64,000 nt of DNA from Parapristionchus giblindavisi (taxonomy: Eukaryota; Nematoda; Chromadorea; Rhabditida; Diplogasteridae): assembly GCA_943737045.1 (NCBI GenBank), contig CALSFV010000005.1, positions 868,001 through 932,000 of the forward strand. Reading direction: 5' to 3'. Position numbers and translations under genes: made by a program. A model generated the notes under the pieces. That model worked only from the letters and a program-made list of their open reading frames with translations, was not told where the DNA came from and ran no database searches. Shown here in pieces: positions 35,601 to 45,739 of the stretch. Every line of letters begins with the position of its first letter. The stretch's first letter is position 1.

Positions 35601-37218
35601 CAGTAGCGCCGCAAAGTCTTAATACACTTTTTAGTTCTGCTGCCATTTTGGCGTCAGATGAGATATCAAGCTGAAACTTGTACATGATGTACCCACAGTA
35701 TGTACGTATTCGATCCTCTTATAAGGTCTCACGGGCCTTTCTGGTTATTGCATAGTGATGACGCCACCGAACAGCACTTTTTCGAAAATTCATTATTCTT
35801 TCAGAGATTTTTTCGTACTCATCAAACTTCGTGAGCATCGAGGGAACAACAAGGCCTATCCAGAAAAAAAGTTTCAGGTTGCTGCGAATTCGGGTATTGG
35901 CTGCAGACTTGCTGTAACTTCGTGGTCGCAAAATCATATCTCGGCTTCTAGAAGAGCTTTAAAGGAGTTAAAAGCAGCAAACTGATTCTCTCGGTGAATC
36001 CTGATTATCCTGTAAGTATGGTAGCGCTAGCATATCATTCACCCTCATGGATCGAAAAAGCCACTTTTTTAAAAGACCCAACTTTGAAATATCACATTTC
36101 TGGGGGCGGACATTGTAAAATTCTGGTTTTTGGATAGGAATGTTGAAAATATATTAATTAATCGATTCCCCGCTTTTTAAAGCGATTGCTTATCTTTCTT
36201 GCCTGCGGCAGTCGATTATCTGAAGGATAGTCGTTTAGGCAGCGCTCCCTTCTCATCACGCGACCCGCAAACATTTCTGGGTCTTCGACACTGCTCAACG
36301 AGATTTGATAGATGAAATAACTCTAAAACGTAATGTCGCTAACCCTGAACATCGTAGTCTATAAAAGAAAGCGTTTTTGATCTTCTGTTATCGAATTGAA
36401 CAACTTTTCATTGTGATTTTGAGCAAAATTTGACGAAAAATGAGCAAAAATAAAAGATCAAAGATCGAAAACACAAAGATCAAAGATCAAAAACTCGATT
36501 AATAAAGTGTCTCTCTATCCTGACCAACAAATATCACAATAAGCGGCTAAATCGTGATTGAGCAGTGTCGAAGACCCAGAAATGTTTGCGGTTCGCGTGA
36601 TGAAGGGAGCGCTGCCTAAACGACTATCCTTCAGATAATCGACTGCCGCAGGCAAGAAAGAATAGCAATCGCTCTAAAAAGCGGGGAATCGATTAATTAA
36701 TATATTTTCAACATTCCTATCCCCCAGAAATGTGATTTTTCAAAGTTGGGTCTTTAAAAAAAGTGGCTTTTTCGATCCATGAGGGTGAATGATATGCTAG
36801 CGCTACCATACTTACAGGATCATTAGGATTCACCGAGAGAATCAGTTTGCTGCTTTTAACTCCTCTTCTAGAAGCCGAGATATGATTTTGCGACCACGAA
36901 GTTGCAGCAAGTCTGCAGCCAATACCCGAATTCGCAGCAACCTGAAACTTTTTTTCTGGATAGGCCTTGTTGTTCCCTCGATGCTCACGAAGTTTGATGA
37001 GTACGAAAAAATCCCTGAAAGAATAATGAATTTTCGAAAAAGTGCTGTTCGGTAGCGTCATCACTATGCAATAACCAGAAAGGCCCGTGAGACCTTATAA
37101 GAGGATCGAATACGTACATACTGTGGGTACATCATGTACAAGTTTCAGCTTGATATCTCATCTGACGCCAAAATGGCAGCAGAACTAAAAAGTGTATTAA
37201 GACTTTGCGGCGCTACTG
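35601..37218. mobile_element. 1.6-kb Tc1/mariner-type foldback element
   Basis: TIRs CAGTAGCGCCGCAAAGTCTT and its complement are flanked by TA on both sides (35599-35600, 37219-37220). Arms of ~700 bp pair almost perfectly (for example TCTCACGGGCCTTTCTGG with its complement). The centre near 36410 holds AT-rich single-copy sequence including AAAGATCAAAGATC runs. TA flanks and CAGT ends are typical of Tc1/mariner. No transposase is seen, and the mirrored open frames (35755-35985 plus, 36717-37064 minus) come from the symmetry. Confidence 0.9.
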
Positions 37219-37360
37219 TACATAACTGTGCAATATTTTACAGTATCAGTCTATATGTAGATCAGTTCCAGATTATTTTAGGGAAGAGAGTTTGCACAGA
37301 AGCCATCCATCGATGATAATCTAGCCAGAATAACTACAAAGTAGTCGAGCAGAGAATATA

Positions 37361-38358
37361 CAGTCCCGCATGTTCGCACTCCCTAAACGCGGCCCCCCCC
37401 CGCGGCCCGCGGGGGCCGCATCATGCCGCATCGACGAATAATTGTTTTTCAAACATTTCATTGCTGGTGATCGTGGCATCATCAGATAATATTAAAGAAG
37501 GTAGCCCACGAGATTTGGGGTGCGCTATTGACAAGAAGAACGTGGGACATAGGAAGCGACATTATGTTCTCTATTAGATTTGAGAGATTGAACGCGTAGA
37601 GCGTGTAGCTCAGTGGTTAGTAGTCAGCGGTTGTAACCGCGACACGCGGGTTCGATTCCCGTTTGCAACTTTCTTTATATTTGTCCTTCAAATTCAAAAA
37701 CTCGCGCCTTTCCCTGGGGGATCAATGAACTTTATGCTCGGATTACGACATGCTGGGGCACCTAAAATTTTAGTGAAAATTGTTTTTGCGTACAGGAAGA
37801 TGTGATCTATAGTTCTGCCTGGTCAGTTTAGTCACGAAAAAACTCGTGGGTCCCCTTCTTTAATATCACCGCAGAAACGAAATTTTTTGGCTGAGTGTGG
37901 ACAGCGTCACACAGTCAGCCGTGCCCCCGAAACGCGGCATGATGCGGCCCCCGCGGCCCGCTGCGTGCCGCATCATGCCGCATCGATGAATAAATTTTTT
38001 ATTCAAACATTTCATTGGTTGCGATCGTTGCATCATCATGTCCGCACCCTTATTTGATGATGCAACGATCACAAACAACGAATTGTTTAAAAAAAATTAT
38101 TCATCGATGCGGCATGATGCGCCCCCCCCCCGCGGGCCGCGGGGGGCCGCAACGTGCCGCGTTTAGGGAGCGCGAACGTGCGACGCGGTCCACACTCAAC
38201 CAAAAATTTTCGTTTCTGCGGTGATATTAATATTATCTGATGATACAACGATCACAACCAATGAAATGTTTGAAAAAAAAATATTCGTCGATGCGGCATG
38301 ATGCGGTCCCCCGCGGGCCGCGTGGGCCGCGTTTAGGGAGGGCGAACGTGCGGGACTG
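37361..38358. mobile_element. TA-flanked foldback element with C/G-run cores
   Basis: TIRs CAGTCCCGCATGTTCGCACT / AACGTGCGGGACTG are flanked by TA. Inside are four versions of a G+C-rich palindromic core (GCGGCCCGCGGGGGCCGC and variants near 37390, 37948, 38125 and 38312), each beside GCATGATGCGGC. A second TIR pair (ACCGCAGAAACGAAATTTT at 37866 with its complement at 38204-38222) marks an inner element of the same style. A tRNA-carrying element is inserted at 37493-37860. Confidence 0.85.
37493..37860 (+). mobile_element. tRNA-carrying TIR element, Thr-like subfamily, copy 2
   Basis: Close relative of 16182-16551, with the same TA flanks and the CTCGTGGGTCCCCTTCTTT end. The tRNA-like block (37604-37672) has GTGTAGCTCAGTGGTTAG, a GCGGTTGTAACCGC arm and GGGTTCGATTCCC. 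The B box and T arm are perfect here while the anticodon arm is off-size. Confidence 0.88.
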
Positions 38359-38404
38359 TATGTATCTAATATATATAACGATTACGATTTTACGATTAAA
38401 ACAC

Positions 38405-38600
38405 ATTTATCAAGAGTAGGACTCTGATGTGCATGGGGAAAAGCTCTTCTTACTTCCGACAGTCCCAGAACACCGACGTTGATCTTCATATGCGCGTCTT
38501 CGATTTCACAAATCCGAGAAGATCGGCAGGCAGTTTGGAGATGACCGAAGAAGTTGGCTTCCCATGATTGGGTCTCACTGCCACGGTGACCCAATCCGGC
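38405..38600 (-). mobile_element. SINE-like repeat, copy 1
   Basis: On the minus strand its body (AACTTCTTCGGTCATCTCCA, TTCTCGGATTTGTGAAATCG, GCGCATATGAAGATCAAC) matches 55108-55263. In this copy the tRNA-like head is badly diverged. Confidence 0.7.
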
Positions 38601-39053
38601 TTGGCAGGGATTCTTGATGCTCAGAGCAAAATGAACGGGCGACCGCTAAAGATGACTGACGCAAGCGAGAATGTCCACAACATTAAAGTTCCCACTGTAA
38701 ATATATATAACATCTTACTATAATGAGTCACTGAAGAAAAAAATCGGTGAACAATACCCGAAAGGAAAAGACTCTGTTCAACAAAATAAGTGGGTTAGGG
38801 AATATTTTCTTTGTTTTTCTTTTCTTTTCACCACTTTTACACACAACATTAAAGTTCCCACTGTAAATATTTATAAATTCTGTGTTATTTAATATTAATT
38901 ATATTTATGATATTATTATAATAGATATGAATAACCTGCATCAAATAATGGACCAAGGATGAATCTCGTTTGTCTAGTCACATTTTGATGCAGTGAAAGA
39001 TTGTGACGGATGTTGGTTCATATCGCAACTGTACAAATAAGCATTCACTACCA

Positions 39054-39080
39054 CCAATGGATAAAGGAACGAGTATATAA
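39054..39080 (+). promoter_or_regulatory. CCAAT and TATA boxes of repeat-protein gene 1
   Basis: CCAAT at 39054-39058 and TATATAA at 39074-39080, about 46 bp before the ATG. The upstream ~90 bp (TTGTGACGGATGTTGGTTCA, CGCAACTGTACAAATA) is nearly identical in genes 1, 2 and 3. Confidence 0.8.
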
Positions 39081-39125
39081 TCACCATCATCTTCTTCCGT
39101 TCATTCATTCACAAATCTTCTCATC

Positions 39126-39591
39126 ATGAAGACTATTCTCATCTGCACTCTTTTCCTCGTCGCTGTTGCAGCCCAAAAACGCGGTTTCGGGATCTCCCAA
39201 GCCATCTGAAGCTCCATCAGGATCGCCCAAGCCATCAGGATCGCCCAAGCCATCTGGAGCTCCATCAGGATCGCCCAAGCCATCAGGATCGCCCAAGCCA
39301 TCTGGAGCTCCATCAGGATCGCCCATGCAATCTGGAGCTCCTTCCGGTTCACCCAAGCCTTCTGGATCTCCTCTTGGAAGCACAGGAGCTCCAGCATACA
39401 ATAAACGCCAAGCTCCTGTAGAGGGATCACCCAAGCCATCTGGATCGCCCAAGCCCTCAGGATCTCCTTCTGGATCACCCAAGCCATCTGGAGCTCCCTC
39501 CAGTTCACCCAAACCTTCTGGATCTCCTCTTGGAAGCACAGGAGCTCCGTCTGCCACCAGAGTAAATCTCAAGAGATTAGCTGCCTTCTAA
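39126..39591 (+). pseudogene. Secreted Ser/Pro/Gly repeat protein, copy 1 (frameshifted)
   Basis: The signal peptide (MKTILICTLFLVAVAAQ) is intact, but A5C at 39175-39180 replaces the A4T of the paralogues, adding one base. Translation leaves the repeat frame and stops at 39207-39209. The repeat frame itself stays open to 39591, with GSPKPSG units, one GSTGAPAYNKRQAP module end and a short C-terminus RVNLKRLAAF. The promoter is intact. Either a recent pseudogene or an assembly error. If the frame is real, the product would be ~150 aa and secreted. Confidence 0.85.
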
Positions 39592-41371
39592 AGGATAATG
39601 AAGAATTGTAATACATCATTGTTCGCATTTGTTTGTTTTATATGTATTTAGGATAAAGAAATGTTCATGAATCCACTTGCTCATTTCACACATTCCTAAT
39701 GTTCATTTTCTTCGTAAAGCCATTGTATTTTAGACAGGATTTCTCAAAACTGTTCGGTCATATTTATCATCATCAATTTAACGTTTGCCATAGACTCTGG
39801 AAGATTTTGGTCAACAAAATTCGTTGTTATTATAATAATTTGTTATACTTATTGTAGTTATTGAATTAAAGAATGATATGGCAACACTCTTCTTATAATT
39901 AGAGCTAACTTTGTCTTCATTGTCAAGCCCCCTACCCACTGCGCTACCAGGACACCCTTGCACATAGCTCAGAACTCGTAGTCTTCTCAAAGAAACATAT
40001 AATCCTATAGCCATAAAGCGGGCAAATCGATTGCCCGAAATGGGCCACTCCAGATTTCTGGCAAATCGTTTACCAGGCAAAAGGGAGTGGCGAACGATTT
40101 GCCAGGTAAGTTTGCTCTCAGTGTAAATGATTCAATTGAACAGGTTGATCTGAATTTGTATTACGATATTTTCAAAAGTGACGAAAATATAAGAAAAACA
40201 GGCGAGAGACTGTGTAAAACGATACTACTTTTCTCTGATTTTCTTGAACGTTCGTGATTTTTGAACTCCACAATTAATATTTCACTGTACCCGCATCAAA
40301 GAAAAAACGTTAAAACACAAGCACTCCTCCTTTAAACTACCAGAATCTGTACTTCACAGTACGTTAGACCTGTGCAGTGATATATTTTACAATTTCAATG
40401 TTCTATTTTTCACTTAATAGCTGTTAGTTTTTCAGCCGAGGTTTCGTTTTACATGTTTCTCTCTGAGTGCAGATGTAGATCAGTTTCAGAATAGTTTAGT
40501 GAAGATGGTTTGCACAGATGCGATTCATCGGTTCATCGATAGCAATCTAGACAGAATAACTACAAAGTAGTAGAACAAAGACCAAGTCGCAAAAATAAGC
40601 TGATATTATAATGATCAAAAGTGACATAAAAAAGAGAGAAAAAATCGGTGAACAAAAATAGCACGCGAAAAGAAAAGAAAATAAATTAAGTTAAAAATGC
40701 GCCAGCGTCTGAGTTTTCGACAATGCGTTATGAGTGCATGATCTTCAACATCTATAAATCAAATCAAATAATTTTATTCCTGTATAAGAATGGTACGGTA
40801 TTCAGTACTTCTTATCACGTTATACGAGGTCAGGAATGACTAGTCTTCTTACGCCAAAGACGTCGATCCAGTGCATCGTTCGGTTGGGAAACACTTGAGA
40901 AGATAACTCACAATCCGAGATTGAACACGACCAAAACGAACACAGCGAATCCGAGTACCATGGGAAAGACGAACTAGTAGAGACTTGCAACAATTGGAGA
41001 TACGGCCGTCTTGTCGCGTAGACTGTCGCCGGACTTCAACTCTATCCACTAATTACGGAGCGAAAGACATTTCGACCGCTCAGCACGAATGAAAGAGAAG
41101 AGTGGAAAAGTGCAAAGCAACAAAAAAGCATGCATGGAAAGTAGAGATTTTCTTTGCTTTTCTTTTCTTTTCGCCACTTTAAATAAAAAGCATATGACTT
41201 TAGTATGAATATTTCTAAATTCTGTATTATTATAATATAAATAAACTAAGGTATTCCGTCAAATAATGGGCCAATGATGAATCTCTATTATCTAGTCACA
41301 TTCTGGTGCAGTGAAAGATTGTGACGGATGTGGGTTCATATCGCAACTGTATAAATATAACTTCACTACCA
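39592..41371. other. Spacer between repeat-protein genes 1 and 2
   Basis: Contains 40472-40582, a diverged duplicate of 37248-37352, and TTTTCTTTTCTTTTCRCCACTTT motifs shared with the spacer before gene 1 (38810-38840). The genes therefore arose by duplication of a unit including their upstream DNA. No other gene seen. Confidence 0.6.
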
Positions 41372-41398
41372 CCAATGGATAAGTTAGAGAGTATATAA
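41372..41398 (+). promoter_or_regulatory. CCAAT and TATA boxes of repeat-protein gene 2
   Basis: CCAAT at 41372-41376 and TATATAA at 41392-41398. Same spacing as gene 1, with a leader of CATCATCTTCTTCCATTCAT before the ATG. Confidence 0.82.
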
Positions 41399-41443
41399 TC
41401 ACCATCATCTTCTTCCATTCATTCATTCACAAATCTTCTCATC

Positions 41444-41986
41444 ATGAAGACTATTCTCATCTGCACGCTTTTCCTCGTCGCTGTTGCAGCCCAAAATGCG
41501 ATTTCGGGATCTCCCAAGCCATCTGGAGCTCCATCAGGATCTCCCAATCCATCAGGATCGCCCAAGCCATCCGGATCACCCAAGCACTCAGGATCTCCCA
41601 TGCCCTCTGGAGCTCCTTTCGGTTCACCCAAACTTTCTGGATCTCCTCTTGGAAGCACAGGCGCTCCAGCATATAATAAGCGCCAAGCTCCTGCTGAGGG
41701 ATCACCCAAGCCCTCTGGATCACCCAAGCCATCAGGATCGCCCAAGCACTCAGGATCTCCCATGCCCTCTGGAGCTCCTTTCGGTTCACCCAAACTTTCT
41801 GGATCTCCTCTTGGAAGCACAGGAGCGCCAGCATACAATAAACGCCAAGCTCCTGTAGAGGGATCACCCAAGCCATCAGGATCACCCATGCCCTCTGGAT
41901 CACCCAAGCCCTCTGGAGATCCATCCGGTTCACCCAAACCTTCTGGACCTCCTCCTTCAAGCACTCCTGCTGCCGCTGCCTTCTAA
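41444..41986 (+). CDS. Secreted Ser/Pro/Gly repeat protein, copy 2 (180 aa)
   Basis: A single exon. Residues 1-16 are a signal peptide (MKTILICTLFLVAVAA). The rest is low-complexity GSPKPSGSP / SGAPSGSP-type sequence in two modules, each closing with GSTGAPAYNKRQAP. The Lys-Arg is a possible proprotein-convertase site. The C-terminus is GPPPSSTPAAAAF. There are no cysteines after the signal peptide, and the Ser/Pro content suits heavy O-glycosylation or a structural, mucin- or glue-like role; function is inference. This copy lacks the FAVVDMIG segment of copies 3 and 4. Confidence 0.88.
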   Translation: MKTILICTLFLVAVAAQNAISGSPKPSGAPSGSPNPSGSPKPSGSPKHSGSPMPSGAPFGSPKLSGSPLGSTGAPAYNKRQAPAEGSPKPSGSPKPSGSPKHSGSPMPSGAPFGSPKLSGSPLGSTGAPAYNKRQAPVEGSPKPSGSPMPSGSPKPSGDPSGSPKPSGPPPSSTPAAAAF

Positions 41987-42239
41987 AGGATGATGAAGTT
42001 TTGTCGTATATTTTTGATCAAAAACGATGCATTTGTTCGTTTTGTATGTATTTAGGATAAATCAATGTTCATGAATCAACTCGCTCATCTTACACTGTAT
42101 TTTTATATCATTTTCTTAGTAACGCCAATGTATTGTAGACAAGATTGTCGTTGCAAGTGCTGTCACATCATCGGATGTGTGATAAGTAAATATATAAATA
42201 AAGATAGATATTTTTCTTGTTTCTCAAAGCGATTTGGCG

Positions 42240-42985
42240 ATATTCATAATCATCAATCAATCAATCAATTTTATCAAATCAGGCAATAGATGCTCAGATG
42301 AGGATGGGTCTATGTTCATCATAGGTTGCATTCCACCAGTGTCTGCCAATAGCTCGGGTCAGGTCGTCTCTCCAGCGCACACGAGGTTTTCCACAAGGGC
42401 GGTTCCTGTTGTTCGGCGTCCACACCGTAGTAGCACGACTCCACTGTTCCAACTTCATATTCCGGATCTTGAGGGCCCTTTGAGCTTTTCGTTTTAAGCT
42501 TTCCTGTATCCAATCTCGTAGCTTGGTGGTCTCCCTTACACGTTCATTTCTCCAGCGATCTCGCAACGTAACTCCTAGCATCTTCCGCTCCATCTTCCTC
42601 TGGGTGGCACTCAATCTCTCCTTATCACTCGATCGCAGCGCCCACACCTCACATCCATAAAGTACGGTGGAGGTGATGCAGCTCTCAAATAACCTTCTCC
42701 ATGTCTTCATCGGTAGAAAACGTGACGAAAGCAGATGTGATAACTTGGTTCATGCGTACCATCCAAGCTTGATCCGATGCTCTATTTCGTCAGAATGATC
42801 AAGGGGTAGGGAAATCCTTCCTCCGAGATATGTCTTGGATTGAACGAAATTGAATGTCAGGTCTTCGATTTCAATTGGAGCTCGGGTTGTAGTGCACGAG
42901 GTGAGCAGTACTGTTTTAGATTCATCATCACCAGTTGAGTATAATACCTGCAAGGAACATACATCAGAATGAACAATCAAACAGA
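42240..42985 (-). mobile_element. RTE-like LINE fragment (3' end)
   Basis: Minus-strand frames 42980-42750 and 42710-42294 match the C-terminal part of RTE-type reverse transcriptases: YLGGRISLP...IEHRIKLGW, LYGCEVWALRSSDKERL, QRKMERKMLGVTLRDR, and GKPRVRWRDDL. A frame change lies between them, and a TGAT-type tail is at 42250-42275. The catalytic YADD core is missing, so it is dead. Confidence 0.85.
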
Positions 42986-43790
42986 GTCAGACAGCCTTAT
43001 TGTCAGGTGACGAATTAGCATGTGCAGAGAGTGCACGCGTACCCGGTTGGATAACCATTACAGTTCAGTGATATCTGTGCAAACATCGCCAGTATTCGGG
43101 CTAAAGTATCTCATGTGTTTAGTTTAGGAAAATATATACCTGAAGAGCAATATTCTTTCATGCCGTTTATGCAAATGCTATTAGATCACAATCAGTTATA
43201 TTAATTTATCGCTTACTATTGTTCTATTCAAAAGTCGCCAAAAAAGAAGACGAGAGAAAACTCTCCTCTTTTTACACACTCTATCTTCACTTTTTTTCTC
43301 GTCAATTCGACAATCGCATAGGGCGAACTATTATTTATTTTTATTTTTATCTACGCCCGAGAGCGCAACGAGAACAATTTGAAATACGAGTGAAACATAT
43401 AACTACCTGCCACTTCCCTTTCCCGGTGCCCATGGCTTACTCTTCTGTTGAAAAGATAAATGTATTGTATTCTTTCAGCTAATATTTTTCGTCTACACAT
43501 TATTTCGAGATTTAATTAACTTCGACTCGAGACTTCAATACGTGAAATGTTTGCACACAGTATCGTTTGCCCAAACGGGTGCGCTTGCACTCTGTGCAGA
43601 AGTGTTTTTCCTCACTTATTTAACATTGTCCACATTTCTTCACTTTTATCGTATTTTACATGTTGGAACATTTCCCAATAAGAAATAAACGTATGTAACA
43701 AGAACAACAGCAGTTAATAACATTGTTTTATCCTAATCACATACAAAACGAACAAATGCACCATTTGTGATCAATAATATATGACAAATC
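42986..43790. other. Spacer between repeat-protein genes 2 and 3
   Basis: AT-rich. 43040-43090 (GTGATATCTGTGCAAACATC) resembles the distal promoter block of the repeat-protein genes. 43225-43310 resembles 32790-32860. No gene found. Confidence 0.4.
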
Positions 43791-43801
43791 TTCACAATCC
43801 T

Positions 43802-44743
43802 TTAGAAGGCAGCGGCAGCAGGAGTGCTTGAAGGAGGAGGTCCAGAAGGTCTGGGGGATCCTGATGGGGTTCCGTTGAAACCGAGCCAATTGCCAATCAT
43901 ATCAACTACTGCGAATCTCTTAAGATTGACTCTGGTGGCAGAGGGAGCTCCAGTGCTTGGAGGAGGAGATCCAGAAGGCTTGGGTGAACCGGAGGGAGCT
44001 CCAGAGGGCTTGGGTGATCCAGAAGGCATGGGCGATCCAGAAGGTTGGGGTGATCCAGATGGCTTGGGTGAACCGGAAGGAGCTCCAGAGGGCTTGGGTG
44101 ATCCAGAAGGCATGGGTGATCCCTCTACAGGAGCTTGACGTTTATTGTATGCTGGAGCTCCTGTGCTTCCAAGAGGAGATCCAGAAGGTTTAGGTGAACC
44201 GGAGGGAGCTCCAGAGGGCTTGGGTGATCCAGATGGCTTGGGTGAACCGGAAGGAGCTCCAGAGGGCATGGGCGATCCTGAAGGCTTGGGCGATCCAGAA
44301 GGCGCAGGCGATCCCTCTACTGGAGCTTGACGTTTATTGTATACTGGAGCTCCTGTGCTTCCAAGAGGAGATCCGGAAGGTTTAGGTGAACCGGAGGGAG
44401 CTCCAGAGGGCTTGGGTGATCCAGATGGCTTGGGTGAACCGGAAGGAGCTCCAGAGGGCTTGGGTGATCCAGATGGCTTGGGTGAACCGGAAGGAGCTCC
44501 AGAGGGCTTGGGTGATGCAGAAGGCATGGGTGATCCCTCTACAGGAGCTTGACGTTTATTGTATGCTGGAGCTCCTGTGCTTCCAAGAGGAGATCCGGAA
44601 GGTTTAGGTGAACCGGAGGGAGCTCCAGATTGCTTGGGTGATCCAGATGGCTTGGGTGATCCAGATGGCTTGGGCGATCCCGAAACCGCATTTTGGGCTG
44701 CAACAGCGACGAGGAAAAGCGTGCAGATGAGAATAGTCTTCAT
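43802..44743 (-). CDS. Secreted Ser/Pro/Gly repeat protein, copy 3 (313 aa)
   Basis: Same signal peptide as copies 1 and 2. Three modules of GSPKPSG/APSGSPKPSG repeats end in AYNKRQAPVEG or VYNKRQAPVEG. A fourth repeat block leads to PSATRVNLKRFAVVDMIG, where a Lys-Arg is followed by a hydrophobic, possibly amphipathic segment (FAVVDMIGNWLGFNG), the only non-repetitive part. The end is PPPSSTPAAAAF. The gene is intronless and inverted relative to copies 1 and 2. Confidence 0.9.
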   Translation of the reverse strand: MKTILICTLFLVAVAAQNAVSGSPKPSGSPKPSGSPKQSGAPSGSPKPSGSPLGSTGAPAYNKRQAPVEGSPMPSASPKPSGAPSGSPKPSGSPKPSGAPSGSPKPSGSPKPSGAPSGSPKPSGSPLGSTGAPVYNKRQAPVEGSPAPSGSPKPSGSPMPSGAPSGSPKPSGSPKPSGAPSGSPKPSGSPLGSTGAPAYNKRQAPVEGSPMPSGSPKPSGAPSGSPKPSGSPQPSGSPMPSGSPKPSGAPSGSPKPSGSPPPSTGAPSATRVNLKRFAVVDMIGNWLGFNGTPSGSPRPSGPPPSSTPAAAAF

Positions 44744-44788
44744 GATGAGAAGATTTGTGAATGAATGAATGGAAGAAGATGATGGTGA

Positions 44789-44815
44789 TTATATACTCTC
44801 TAACTTATCCATTGG
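44789..44815 (-). promoter_or_regulatory. TATA and CCAAT boxes of repeat-protein gene 3
   Basis: TATATAA at 44795-44789 and CCAAT at 44815-44811 on the minus strand. The distal block with GTCACAATCTTTCACTGCA matches genes 1 and 2. Confidence 0.82.
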
Positions 44816-45339
44816 TGGTAGTGAAGTTTTATTTGTACAGTTGCGATATGAACCCACATCCGTCACAATCTTTCACTGCACCAGAATGTGACTAGACGAA
44901 CGAGATCTAATTTAATAAAAAGCTTAACTATCAGGATTATCAACTATAAGCTATCAACTATAAAGCGCAAGATTAACTATTAATAAGCAGTGTTGCCGCT
45001 GACACTCAAGTGTCGTAAATGGATCTTCCTTCTTTACTCATTATTCCTTCATCTTATTATGATTGGTGATGTTCTTCAGTATCACAGTCGGTATTCTTTG
45101 ATTCTTTCGAACGGTGAGTGATAAACTAACCCAGAAAAGATACAGAAACGACGCAACCCACGCAGATCTAGCTCAAACTTCGTCCGTAGTAGCTTCATGA
45201 GATCTAATTATGATTTATTACCAGGCTGTCATCGTATTTATGCGTAATCTACTACCTACATATCATATAATGAATCATCAATTGTATTTTCATTTTTGCA
45301 CAGCATAAAGTATATTCCTATTATCATCAACAATATTTT

Positions 45340-45470
45340 CTAGCCACCAAACTTTGTGACGGATATATGAGCGTTGTAGCTGTGCAAACAATTCGTGTGC
45401 ACCGCCAGTAATCATCAAGATGGTGATCGACTTCTCCTACTCACATTCTCTCCAGTATGGTCGAATCATC
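45340..45470 (+). repeat. Promoter-like duplicated block, copy 1
   Basis: TCTAGCCACCAAACTTTGTG followed by ACGGATATATGAGCGTTGTA, then GCTGTGCAAAC. Almost identical to 51091-51225. The TGACGGATAT and CTGTGCAAA parts resemble the distal promoter block of the repeat-protein genes, but no coding sequence follows. Confidence 0.65.
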
Positions 45471-45739
45471 GTTTATTGTTGGAAGTTAAATCTCCTACTC
45501 CGTGATTGGCCGTCGACCATAATAATTTATTTCAAAGAACATTATGGCGACATTCTTGTTAGAGCAAACTTGGTCTTCATTTATATTGTCCGTATAAAAT
45601 GTACTTGCATAAGAATAATAATAATTTATTTATCTTTAACGATAAACAGAGAGGTGAAGAGAAAGTAACACAATATTATGTAATGATGCGTGAGTTCAAA
45701 CACTGTTTCAAGAGGGGACGACAGTAGCTGATAATCATA

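Noticed and set aside
35755..37064. Mirrored 76- and 115-codon frames as duplicated genes
   Set aside because: They are the two arms of one palindromic element reading the same sequence in opposite directions.
43824..44768. Plus-strand frames with Gly-Glu-Pro/Asp repeats opposite repeat-protein copies 3 and 4 (and minus-strand ones over copies 1 and 2)
   Set aside because: They are antisense shadows of a codon-periodic repeat; the sense strand alone has the signal peptide, promoter and consistent C-terminus.
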